Shown: positions 1 to 7,700, numbered from the stretch's first letter. The stretch is 8,479 bases of DNA from Anaerolineales bacterium (GCA_015485245.1 WFTY01000357.1:1-8479); one strand, 5' to 3'. Made by a program: numbers and translations. The notes: generated by a model from the sequence alone, not told the origin.

Positions 1-27
1 GGGCTCGGAGATGTGTATAAGAGACAG
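1..27 (+). other. Nextera sequencing adapter remnant (artefact)
   Basis: These bases are identical, from memory, to the 3' 27 bases of the Illumina Nextera read-2 transposase adapter. They end in the 19-base Tn5 mosaic end AGATGTGTATAAGAGACAG at 9-27. The match begins at the very first base and stops abruptly at 27, after which LCP-type coding sequence runs on in a different style. The adapter also puts a TAA (18-20) in the reading frame of the LCP gene, so a gene caller could invent a false start or a spurious ORF here. It should be trimmed, and it shows that this end is an assembly boundary and not a biological junction. Confidence 0.96.
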
Positions 28-887
28 CTCCGGCGCCAACCGCCACGCCGGCTCCCATCCCCCCCACCCAGGCACCGTCGCCGCCCCAACCGAGCAACCA
101 GGAGGACAGCCCGGCCGCACCGATCAACTCTCCCCAGGATCAGGTCAACATCCTGCTGCTCGGTTCAGATCAGCGCCCCGATGAAATCGGCTTCCGCACC
201 GACACCATCATCCTGTTGAGCGTCAACACGCGCAACAAAACCGCCAGCATGGTCTCCTTCCCGCGCGATCTTTACGTTTACATCCCCGGCTGGTATTACG
301 ACCGCATCAACACCGCCATGTATCGCGGCGGCTTCCCCTTGCTGGCCCAAACGCTGGAATACAACTTCGGCGTGCGCGTGGATCACTATGTGCTGGTAGG
401 ACTGGATGCGTTTATTCAGACGATTGACAGCCTGGGGGGGATCGAGGTTCAGGTGGGACAAACCCTCACCGATCAACGTACCGGCTTTGGGTACTATACT
501 GTGCAGGCCGGCACGGTGCACATGGATGGGGCCACCGCGCTGTGGTATGTGCGCTCACGCTACACCACCAGCGACTTCGACCGCACCCGCCGTCAGCAGG
601 AGGTCATCCAGGCCATCGCCGCCCGCCTGCTCAGCATGGATGGGCTGAACAAGGCGGACGAACTGTACGACATCTATTCGAAATACGTGATCTCCGACCT
701 CAAATGGCGCGACCTTGCCCCCCTCGTCTCGGTGGCCACGCAGATCGGTTCACCCGCCAACGTGCAGCACTACTACATCGGCAGCGGGCAGGTTGTTCCC
801 TGGACAACGCCTGCAGGCGCGATGGTACTGTTGCCGCAGGAAGCCGCCATCAAATCGATTCTACGCCAGGCCGTAGGCATCCCCTGA
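28..887 (+). CDS. LytR-CpsA-Psr (LCP) family protein, 5'-truncated
   Basis: LCP proteins are membrane-anchored, extracytoplasmic enzymes that transfer undecaprenyl-linked glycopolymers (teichoic-acid-like or capsular polymers) to peptidoglycan or other wall acceptors. The frame is read from the codon at 30 and gives 285 visible residues. Residues 1-37 form a Pro/Gln/Ala/Ser-rich linker. The LCP domain then begins with QVNILLLGSDQR (38-49), followed by RTDTIIL (56-62), SFPRDLYV (76-83), a GG-containing segment, FGVRVDHYV, IDSLGGIEV and VRSRYTTSDFDRTRRQQE (174-190). The Asp/Arg residues in these blocks (for example R56, D58, R79, D80, R175, R177, D184, R187, R188) match those that bind the polyprenyl pyrophosphate head group and metal in known LCP structures. 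The N-terminal cytoplasmic tail and transmembrane helix are missing because the contig begins inside the linker. No start codon in the window should be trusted; the TTG at 216 lies within the domain. The C-terminal tail after the domain (about 90 residues) has no motif I recognise. The family call is firm, the polymer substrate unknown. Confidence 0.93.
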
Positions 888-899
888 GGCAGGAAAATG

Positions 900-908
900 T
901 GCTATAAC
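900..908 (+). promoter_or_regulatory. Possible extended -10 promoter for the TIM-barrel gene
   Basis: TGCTATAAC matches an extended -10 element (TGn followed by TATAAC, one mismatch to TATAAT). It lies 13 bases after the LCP stop. Transcription would start near 915, giving a leader of about 46 bases. There is no recognisable -35 at the expected distance, which is tolerated for extended -10 promoters. The two genes could equally be cotranscribed, so this is a sequence match only. Confidence 0.35.
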
Positions 909-914
909 TAGAGG

Positions 915-927
915 GGCGCGCTGCGCC
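915..927 (+). other. Small GC-rich hairpin between the LCP and TIM-barrel genes
   Basis: GGCGC (915-919) and GCGCC (923-927) can pair around a 3-base loop. No T-run follows, so this is a poor intrinsic terminator. If the predicted promoter at 900-908 is used, the hairpin would sit at the extreme 5' end of the mRNA, where such stems can protect transcripts. The stem is short enough to be chance in GC-rich DNA. Confidence 0.25.
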
Positions 928-944
928 GCTGTCATTCGCCCATC

Positions 945-953
945 AGAAGGAGG
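945..953 (+). promoter_or_regulatory. Strong ribosome binding site fixing the start at 961
   Basis: AGAAGGAGG contains a full Shine-Dalgarno core and ends 7 bases before the ATG at 961. The reading frame is open further upstream but offers no ATG, GTG or TTG back to the LCP stop region, so this site decides the start. It also shows that the protein begins without a signal peptide. Confidence 0.85.
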
Positions 954-960
954 CAGCCAC

Positions 961-2070
961 ATGGCTTTGCAAGGCAAAGGTTTTTATATCTGGAAAATCC
1001 GGGACGCCGAGGGCGGCAATGCCCAGCAAATCGCCCTGGAAGCCCGGGAAGCCGGCCTCAGCCACGTGCTCATCAAAGTCGCCAACGGAATCTACGCCTA
1101 CAATTACGACTGGAACCGCCGGGTAGACATCGTCCCGCCGGTGGTCAGCGCCCTGCACGCTATGGGCATCCAGGCCTGGGGATGGCACTATGTATACGGG
1201 GATTCCCCCACCGGCGAGGCCAACATCGCCCTCAAGCGCATCCGCGAACTGAACCTGGACGGCTACGTGATCAACGCCGAAGTCCAGTACAAGCAGCCTG
1301 GCAAAGCCAGGGCCGCCCGCCAGTTTATGCAAAAGCTGCGCAGCGGGGTGGGCAACAATTTCCCTCTGGCACTCTCTTCGTACCGCTTCCCCTCGCTGCA
1401 CCCCATCCCCTGGGATGAGTTCCTCTCCCGCTGCGACTATAACATGCCGCAGGTGTACTGGATGCAGGCGCACAACCCCGGGGCACAATTGAGCCGCACG
1501 CTACAGGAATTCAGCAACCTGAAATATAAGCCCCCCATCATCCCCACCGGGGCAGCCTTCACCGAGCACGGCTGGTCGGCCACGGCGCAGGATGTCCTGG
1601 AATTTCTGATCGCGGCGCGTTCGTTCAACCTGAGCGCGGCCAACTTCTGGGAATGGTATAACTGCCGTGAGGTGCTGAAACCCCGTCGCCAGGTGTGGAA
1701 CACAATCGCCGACTACAACTGGGACAGCGGCACCACCCCGCCCCAGGACATCACCGCACGCCTGTTCGACGCCCTGAACTCGCGCGATCCCAACCGTGTC
1801 GCCAACCTGTATACCGAACGCGCCGTGCACGTCACCGCGGCGCGCACCATCGTGGGGCGAGATAAAATCCGCACCTGGTATCAAACCCTTTTCAACCAGG
1901 TACTTCCAAACGGAGTCTTCTTCCTGACCAGCTTTTCCGGCTCCGGAAACTCGCGCAGCTTCACCTGGACGGCGCGCTCCACCGCCGGAAACGTCAACAA
2001 CGGCAGCGACACTCTGGGACTGATGAGCGACCAGATCGCCTACCATTACTCCCAATTCAGCGTTTCTTAA
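961..2070 (+). CDS. TIM-barrel glycoside-hydrolase-like protein with C-terminal NTF2/SnoaL-like domain
   Basis: This is a 369-residue protein whose function I cannot name. Residues 5-250 read like a TIM-barrel of the glycoside hydrolase superfamily, with strand-like blocks spaced as in a beta/alpha barrel: GKGFYIWKI (5-13), SHVLIKVANG (34-43), QAWGWHYVYGD (71-81), DGYVINAEVQYK (100-111), FPLALSSYRFP (134-144), CDYNMPQVYWMQ (158-169), PPIIPTGAAF (191-200) and LSAANFWEW (224-232). Acidic and aromatic residues at strand ends (D81, E107, D159, W76, W167, W230, W232) are where catalytic or sugar-binding residues usually lie. Residues 263-369 look like an NTF2/SnoaL-like alpha+beta fold: an ITARLFDALNSRD helix, YTERAVH, the GRDKIRTWY helix, then FTWTA, GSDTLGLMSDQIAYHY and a short tail. 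There is no signal peptide, membrane helix or wall-binding repeat, so a cytoplasmic location or a non-classical export route is implied. It follows the LCP gene on the same strand and converges on gyrA. Position 105 is Asn in the V-I-N-A-E block, where an Asp might be expected for an active hydrolase; this is from memory of similar proteins. It may be a non-catalytic sugar-binding protein. Confidence 0.72.
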   Translation: MALQGKGFYIWKIRDAEGGNAQQIALEAREAGLSHVLIKVANGIYAYNYDWNRRVDIVPPVVSALHAMGIQAWGWHYVYGDSPTGEANIALKRIRELNLDGYVINAEVQYKQPGKARAARQFMQKLRSGVGNNFPLALSSYRFPSLHPIPWDEFLSRCDYNMPQVYWMQAHNPGAQLSRTLQEFSNLKYKPPIIPTGAAFTEHGWSATAQDVLEFLIAARSFNLSAANFWEWYNCREVLKPRRQVWNTIADYNWDSGTTPPQDITARLFDALNSRDPNRVANLYTERAVHVTAARTIVGRDKIRTWYQTLFNQVLPNGVFFLTSFSGSGNSRSFTWTARSTAGNVNNGSDTLGLMSDQIAYHYSQFSVS

Positions 2071-2090
2071 CAAATCGCTCTGGCATATAC

Positions 2091-2160
2091 CACCACAGAG
2101 AACGCAGAGTCCGCGGAGATCATTAAGGCAGATTCTCCGTGCTCAACGGTGAATTCTTTC
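2091..2160. repeat. Degenerate 9-base repeat cluster forming an imperfect inverted repeat
   Basis: The 117-base gap between the two convergent genes contains three adjacent 9-mers: CACAGAGAA (2094-2102), CGCAGAGTC (2103-2111) and CGCGGAGAT (2112-2120). After a 13-base spacer, the opposite-strand version appears as TCTCCGTGC TCAACGGTG (2134-2151). The innermost arms CGGAGA (2114-2119) and TCTCCG (2134-2139) pair perfectly. The pattern resembles a dispersed CACAGAG / CTCTGTGG-type intergenic repeat that I recall from many environmental bacterial genomes. Its position between converging genes would suit a transcription-end or RNA-fold role, but there is no strong T-run. No other feature is seen in the gap. 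Confidence 0.5.
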
Positions 2161-2187
2161 AGGCTGCTTTAGCCCGCACACAAGAAC

Positions 2188-4635
2188 CTACTTTTTCAAC
2201 GGGCGGGGATATTCCATCGGAACAGTCACCGCGGTAATGGTGTCATTCTTACGCAGTTCCAGCACCGCCGCGCCGCGGCTCGCGGCGCGGGTTTGCACCG
2301 GCGCGTCGCCCAGCGCGATCATCTTGGGAGCATACTTCTTCAGATGGACGGCGAATTGCCGCGTCTTGGTGCCGACCACACAGGCGACCAGGGAGACACC
2401 AGCAGGTAATTTCCAGGCGATCACCCCTTTGCCATAACGCCCCTGACGGGGGAAATCGTCCGCTTTGACGCGCTTGCCGCGCCCATCAGAAGCCAGCAGG
2501 AAGATCTCGCCGCGCTGCGGGAGCAGTTCCGCACCCACAACCCGGTCATCCGCCTCGAGCTTGATCCCCAGCACCCCGGCCGCGACCAGCCCCATCGGGC
2601 GCACGTCCTCCTCGGGGAAGCGGATCGCCATCCCCCTGGCCGTCACCAGCAACAGATCGCTCTTCTGCTGACTCATCAAGACCCAGCCCAAACGATCCCC
2701 GGCGTTGACCCGCACGAAGGTGAAGGGCGCCGCCGCCGGCCCCGGCAGTTCTTCCGCCAGGGTTTTCTTCACCATGCCTTGCTGCGTCACCGTGATGACG
2801 TGCCAGCCCTCTGCCAGGCGCTTCTTGGGCGGCAGAGCGAACAGCGCCGCCAGTGGATCGCCGGTATCCTTGAGCGCGGAGAGCTTGTGGAAATCCAACC
2901 CGGCGGCGGGCTTGTCGCACTCAGGCAGCGAGACCACCGGCAGTGAAGCGGCCTGCCCGCTTTCCGTCACCAGGTAAAGGGTATCGCGGGTGTTGACGCG
3001 CAACAGCATCAAGGGCGCGGCGCTGCCGCTGATGCGCGGCCGCGCGTCCTTCATGCTGCGTGAGATCAGGCCCTCCGGCGTCAGCGAAACCCACACGGTC
3101 TTATCCGGGGCCAGGGCGCTGGCGCTCACCGGTAGCACGTCATCCCCCTTTTCCAGGGCGATGATCTGTGTGCGTCGGGAGTCATGGTACTTTTCCTTGA
3201 TCGCCTTCAACTCCTCGGACACAACCAGACGCATCTTCTTGGGCGATTTGAGCAACGCCGTCAGGGCGCGGATAGTTTTTTGCAGTTCTTTGTATTCCCG
3301 CTCGATCTTCTGACGCTCCAGCGCGGCCAGTCGCCGCAGGGGCATATCCAGGATCGCCTGCGCCTGCTCCTGACTGAGTTTAAAGCGCTTACGCAGGTTC
3401 TGGCGCGCTGTTTCCACGCGGCGCGATTTGCGAATGATGGCGATCACCTCGTCCAGGTTCGCCAGGGCGGTGAGCAGTCCCTCGAGGATGTGTGCGCGCT
3501 TGCGGGCGCGCTCCAGTTCAAACTGGCTGCGTCGCTTGACCACCTCCAGGCGGTGGTCGAGGTAAACGCGCAAAGCCTGCTTGAGGTTAAGCAAACGGGG
3601 CTTGCCATCCACCAGCGCCAGCATAATCAGGCTGAAGGTAATGCGCATGGTGGTGTGCTTGTAGAGCGCCTGCAAAACCTGTTCCGGGTTGGCCGTCTTG
3701 GACAGTTCGATGACCACGCGCACGCCCTGGCGATCCGACTCGTCCCGCAGGTCGGCAATGCCTTCGATCTTTTCATCGCGCGCCAGGGAAGCAATGCGCT
3801 CCAGCAACGTGGTCTTGTTCACCATGTAAGGAATCTCGGTGACCACAATGCGGTTGCGGCCGCGGCTCATCTCTTCAATATGGGCGCGCGCCTGCACCTG
3901 AATGCGCCCTCGTCCGCTGCCGTAGGCCTTTTGCAAACCGCCTTCCTCAAGGCGATCAATCACAATGCCGCCGGTGGGAAAATCCGGCCCCTTGATAAAC
4001 TGCATCAAGGCGTCAACGCCAATGTCGTCCAGTCGTTTCCAGTTCTCCAGCATGTACACCAGCGCGTCGATCACCTCCCCCAGGTTGTGCGGCGGGATGC
4101 TGGTGGACATCCCCACGGCGATGCCGGTGATGCCGTTAACCAGCAGGTTGGGCAGCGCGGCGGGCAGCACATCCGGCTCTCTAAGGGTGTCGTCAAAATT
4201 AGTGGAAAAGTCCACCGTGTCCTTATCAATATCCGCCAGCATATGCGCCGCCAGCGGAGTCATGCGCGCCTCGGTGTAACGCATCGCCGCGGGAGAATCG
4301 CCGTCCATGCTGCCGAAGTTGCCCTGACCATCCACAAGCTGATAACGCATGGAGAAATCCTGCGCCATGCGCGCCATGGCATCGTAAACCGCCATATCGC
4401 CGTGAGGGTGATATTTCCCCAAAACCTCGCCGACGATGCGCGCTGACTTCTTATAAGCCGTATCCGGGCGCAAGCCCATATCATACATGGCGTAGAGGAT
4501 GCGGCGGTGGACGGGTTTCAGACCGTCACGCGCGTCGGGCAAAGCACGCGAGACGATTACACTCATCGCATAATCCAGATAGGACTGCTGCATCTCCTGA
4601 TCAATATCTATTCTACGAACCAGGCCAACTTCCAT
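2188..4635 (-). CDS. gyrA: DNA gyrase / topoisomerase IV subunit A (GyrA family)
   Basis: This is the DNA-cleaving and rejoining subunit of a type IIA topoisomerase; with GyrB/ParE it passes one duplex through another using ATP. It has 815 residues, between typical ParC (about 750) and GyrA (about 875). The N-terminal block has SRALPDARDGLKPVHRRILY (29-48), the quinolone-region motif KYHPHGDMAVYDAMARMAQ (74-92), and the active-site Tyr in MRYTEARM (Y120, preceded by R119). The tower and coiled-coil regions follow, with TGIAVGMSTSIPPHN (170-184), an IPY motif (268-270) and an LDMPLRRLAALE block (429-440). Residues about 505-810 form a six-bladed beta-pinwheel, with repeated units such as WHVITVTQQGMVKKT, DLLLVTARGMAIRF and EIFLLASDGRGKRV. 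The canonical GyrA box (Q-R-R-G-G-K/R-G) expected in blade 1 is not seen; the corresponding stretch is DARPRISGSAAP (530-541). The Ser-83 equivalent of E. coli is Met (M81), while the Asp-87 equivalent is kept (D85). The ATG at 4635 is supported by GGAG six bases upstream. The gene lies downstream of rpoC, after a terminator, with its own promoter. The family is certain; gyrA versus parC identity is not, because of the box. Confidence 0.94.
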   Translation of the reverse strand: MEVGLVRRIDIDQEMQQSYLDYAMSVIVSRALPDARDGLKPVHRRILYAMYDMGLRPDTAYKKSARIVGEVLGKYHPHGDMAVYDAMARMAQDFSMRYQLVDGQGNFGSMDGDSPAAMRYTEARMTPLAAHMLADIDKDTVDFSTNFDDTLREPDVLPAALPNLLVNGITGIAVGMSTSIPPHNLGEVIDALVYMLENWKRLDDIGVDALMQFIKGPDFPTGGIVIDRLEEGGLQKAYGSGRGRIQVQARAHIEEMSRGRNRIVVTEIPYMVNKTTLLERIASLARDEKIEGIADLRDESDRQGVRVVIELSKTANPEQVLQALYKHTTMRITFSLIMLALVDGKPRLLNLKQALRVYLDHRLEVVKRRSQFELERARKRAHILEGLLTALANLDEVIAIIRKSRRVETARQNLRKRFKLSQEQAQAILDMPLRRLAALERQKIEREYKELQKTIRALTALLKSPKKMRLVVSEELKAIKEKYHDSRRTQIIALEKGDDVLPVSASALAPDKTVWVSLTPEGLISRSMKDARPRISGSAAPLMLLRVNTRDTLYLVTESGQAASLPVVSLPECDKPAAGLDFHKLSALKDTGDPLAALFALPPKKRLAEGWHVITVTQQGMVKKTLAEELPGPAAAPFTFVRVNAGDRLGWVLMSQQKSDLLLVTARGMAIRFPEEDVRPMGLVAAGVLGIKLEADDRVVGAELLPQRGEIFLLASDGRGKRVKADDFPRQGRYGKGVIAWKLPAGVSLVACVVGTKTRQFAVHLKKYAPKMIALGDAPVQTRAASRGAAVLELRKNDTITAVTVPMEYPRPLKK

Positions 4636-4641
4636 AAGAAA

Positions 4642-4645
4642 CTCC
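4642..4645 (-). promoter_or_regulatory. Ribosome binding site for gyrA
   Basis: On the minus strand GGAG is followed by 6 bases and then the ATG at 4635-4633. This supports the start chosen for gyrA, which also places the conserved IDQEMQQSYLDYAM block at the expected distance from the N terminus. Confidence 0.65.
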
Positions 4646-4675
4646 AGGTGCTAAAAAGGAACATTTGTGCGAAGA

Positions 4676-4684
4676 ATTATAACA
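4676..4684 (-). promoter_or_regulatory. Extended -10 promoter of gyrA
   Basis: The minus strand reads TGTTATAAT: a perfect TATAAT (4681-4676) with the TGn extension (4684-4682). The predicted start of transcription is near 4669, giving a leader of about 34 bases that contains the ribosome binding site. No good -35 hexamer is seen; that position would overlap the end of the rpoC terminator. The location right after a strong terminator makes it likely that gyrA is transcribed from here. Confidence 0.65.
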
Positions 4685-4705
4685 TCAGGCAGATCCCCCA
4701 GGATT

Positions 4706-4745
4706 AAAAAATCCCCTCTCGGCGTGCTTCTGCGAGAGGGGATTT
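4706..4745 (-). terminator. Rho-independent terminator of rpoC
   Basis: A perfect 13-bp stem is formed by 4733-4745 and 4709-4721 (AAATCCCCTCTCG and its complement) around an 11-base loop. On the minus strand the stem is followed directly by T residues (4708-4706) that extend the three T of the stem end to a run of six. It begins 22 bases after the rpoC stop codon. On the plus strand there is only a short TTT after the stem, so it acts mainly on rpoC transcription. Confidence 0.92.
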
Positions 4746-4767
4746 GCCTGCCTCGGGGGGGTCTCCC

Positions 4768-7700
4768 CTATTCAATGACCAGATTGGCTTCGTCGTCCTC
4801 CCCCTCCGCGGATGGGATCTCTTCCGCGGCAGCGGCCAGGGGCAGTTCTTCAACCACCTGGGCAGCCTCAGCTTCTTGTTGCAGTTTCTGCTTCCCCAAT
4901 GCACCGAACGGCCCCATCTCGAAACCGGTCCCCGCAGGGATCAGCTTGCCGATGATGACGTTCTCTTTCAAACCATAGAGCGGATCTTCCGCCCCGCTGG
5001 CGGCGGCGCGCGTCAGCACGCGAATAGTGTGCTGGAAGGAAGCCGCCGAGAGGAAGGAATCCGTGCTCAGGGAGGCCTTGGTGATTCCCAGCAACACATC
5101 GCGGTACTTGGCCGGGCGCTTCCCCTCGCTGAGCAAAGCTTCATTGGCGCGCAGAAGTTCACGGCGGTTGACCACATCCCCCGGCAGATAGTTGCTATCG
5201 CCCGGGCTGCTCACCACCACCCGCGACATCATCTTGCGGATGATGACCTCAAAATGCTTATCGTGGATGTTCTGCCCTTGAGAACGGTACACCTTCTGCA
5301 CCTCTGAGAGCAGGTACATCTGCGTGGCATCGCGGCCGCGGATGCGCAGCAGGTCATGCGTGTTCAGTGAACCTTCGGTGAGCGGCTGGCCCGGCTCCAC
5401 CCGTTCACCGTTCTTGACGATCAAACGCGCGTTGCTGGGGATTTCATATTCCTCTTCATCGCGGATCTCGCGCGAGACAATCACATGCCCATCCTCAATA
5501 CGCACGCGCCCTTCGTGTTCAGCGACGATCACCTGTTCTTTATCTTTCTTATGCCTGATGATCACATCGCCCTGGCTGACCTCGTCTTCGTCTTTGACGA
5601 GCGCTTCCCAGCCGCGGGCGATTTTGTAGCTATCGCTGACCATCTCACTGTGCACCACGCGCACGATGCGCAAATCATCGTAGCGCTCGGACTGCTCAAT
5701 GTTCACCACGCCCGCGATCTCGCTGATGACGGCCTCGCCCTTGGGGGCTTTACGCGCTTCAAAAATTTCCTCCACGCGGGGGAGGCCGGTGGTGATGTCG
5801 CTCCCTGCGGCCACACCACCGGTGTGGAAGGTACGCAGAGTCAACTGCGTGCCCGGCTCACCGATGGACTGCGCGGCGACAATTCCCACCGCAGAACCCA
5901 GCTCAACCATCTTCCCGCGGCCGAGATCCATGCCATAGCACTTGGCACAAACGCCGTGCTCCATGTCGCAGGTCAGCGGCGAGTAGACCTTCACCTCAGC
6001 GACGTTCGCCTTGCTGATGCGGCGCGTCTCATCGCGGTCGATCATCTCGCCCTTCTCCACCAACACCTCGCCGGTCTCGGGGTGGACAATCCGCTCGGCG
6101 GCCACGCGCCCGTACAGGCGCTGCCCCAGCGACTGACCGGCCACGTCGTCGGAGCGGCGGATGGTAATGTGCTGCTCGGTGCCGCAGTCCTCGGCGTTGA
6201 CGATAATGTCTTGCGAGACATCCACCAGGCGGCGGGTGAGGTAACCAGCATCGGCGGTGCGCAGAGCGGTATCGGCCAGACCCTTGCGCGCGCCGTGGGA
6301 GGAGATAAAATATTCCAGCGTGGTCAGGCCCTCACGGAAGTTCGAACGGATGGGATAGGGGATAATGCGCCCGGAAGGATCAGCCATCAGACCACGCATG
6401 CCAGCCAGCTGCGAAAGTTGACCGAAGCCACCTTTGGTCGCGCCGGAATCGGCCATCACCGCCAGGTCGCCATCCGGATCCATTTCCTCGCGCACGGCAG
6501 CAGCAACCTGCGACGTGGTGCCCTGCCAGATGTCAATGACGCGCTCGTTCTGCTCCTGTTCGGTCAACAGACCGCGGCGGAAACTGCGCTCCACCTTTTC
6601 CACATCCTGCAACGCCTGTTCGATGATCTCCTTCTTGGTATGCGGAATGGTGATATCCGCTACCGCCACGGTGAAGCCAGAACGGGTAGCGTAGTGAAAA
6701 CCGATGTCCTTGATGCGGTCAGCAGCGCGCACGGTTTCCTCCTCGCCGCATACCTCATAAATATCAGCGATCAAATCCTTGATGCTGCCTTTCTCCAGCG
6801 GGGTGTTCACAAAACGCACGCTTTCGGGCAACACGCGGTTGAACAACACGCGCCCCACGGTGGTTTCCAGCAGGCGCTCTTCCGGGCGGCTCATCCAGCT
6901 GTTGTTCTCGCTATACCAGGTGGTGGTCAACAGTTTGATCTTGCTGGGGACTTCCACTTGACCAAGTCGATAAGCCATCTCCACCTCGTCAAACGAGGCA
7001 AACACTCGCCCATCGCCCTTGTGCGGGCGGTTGTCGTCTTTGGTCAGATAATAAACGCCCAGCACCATGTCCTTGGAGGGGCTGACGATCGGCTCGCCGC
7101 TGGCCGGTTTGAGCAGGTTCTTGCTCGCCAGCATCAGCTCGCGCGCTTCCTTGACCGCCTTATCGGAGAGGGGGACATGTACAGCCATCTGGTCGCCGTC
7201 GAAATCGGCGTTGAAGGCGGTGCACACCAGCGGGTGCAACTGAATCGCCTTCCCCTCGATCAAGATCGGCTCAAAAGCCTGAATGCCGAGGCGGTGCAGC
7301 GTGGGGGCGCGGTTGAGCAAAACGGGACGATCTTTAATCGCTTCTTCCAGCGCTTCCCACACCTCGGGGCGTTGTCGCTCGATCAAACGCTTGGCGCCTT
7401 TCACATTGGTAGCATAGCCGTTATTCACCAGATGCGAGATTACAAAAGGCCGGTACAGCTCCAGCGCCATTGTCTTGGGCAAACCGCATTGATGAATCTT
7501 CAATTTCGGTCCGGCGACGATCACCGAGCGACCGGAGTAGTCCACCCGCTTCCCCAGCAGGTTGCGGCGGAAGCGGCCTTTCTTCCCCTTGAGCATATCG
7601 CTGAGCGATTTCAACTCACGGCGCCCGCGGCGCGAACGCGCCTTGCCGCGCTGCGAATTATCAATCAACGAGTCCACGGCTTCCTGCAGCATGCGCTTTT

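Noticed and set aside
9..27. A Tn5-type 19-base mosaic end, which could suggest a transposon boundary
   Set aside because: It is preceded by the exact Nextera adapter bases and lies at the contig edge, so it is a library adapter and not a mobile element.
943..1488. A 181-codon minus-strand open frame overlapping the TIM-barrel gene
   Set aside because: The plus-strand frame has a strong ribosome binding site and coherent fold-like motifs over its full length; the antisense frame has neither.
2162..2174. GGCT / AGCC mini-hairpin near the end of gyrA
   Set aside because: A four-base stem without a T-run is within chance expectation and is not a credible terminator.
3184..4446. A 420-codon open frame on the plus strand across gyrA
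   Set aside because: It lies wholly antisense to a clearly conserved gyrA; its translation is low-complexity (His/Gln/Ala/Val-rich) with no family motif. It is a shadow of high-GC codon use.
4755..4768. Run of seven G followed by TCT and CCCC next to the rpoC stop, a possible second hairpin
   Set aside because: The stem is only 4 bp with a 3-base loop and no T-run; the 13-bp stem just downstream explains termination. The G run could also be a sequencing length error, but it lies mostly outside the coding frame.
4744..5307. A 187-codon plus-strand open frame at the end of rpoC
   Set aside because: It starts inside the rpoC terminator and is otherwise antisense to the conserved rpoC C terminus, with no recognisable domain.
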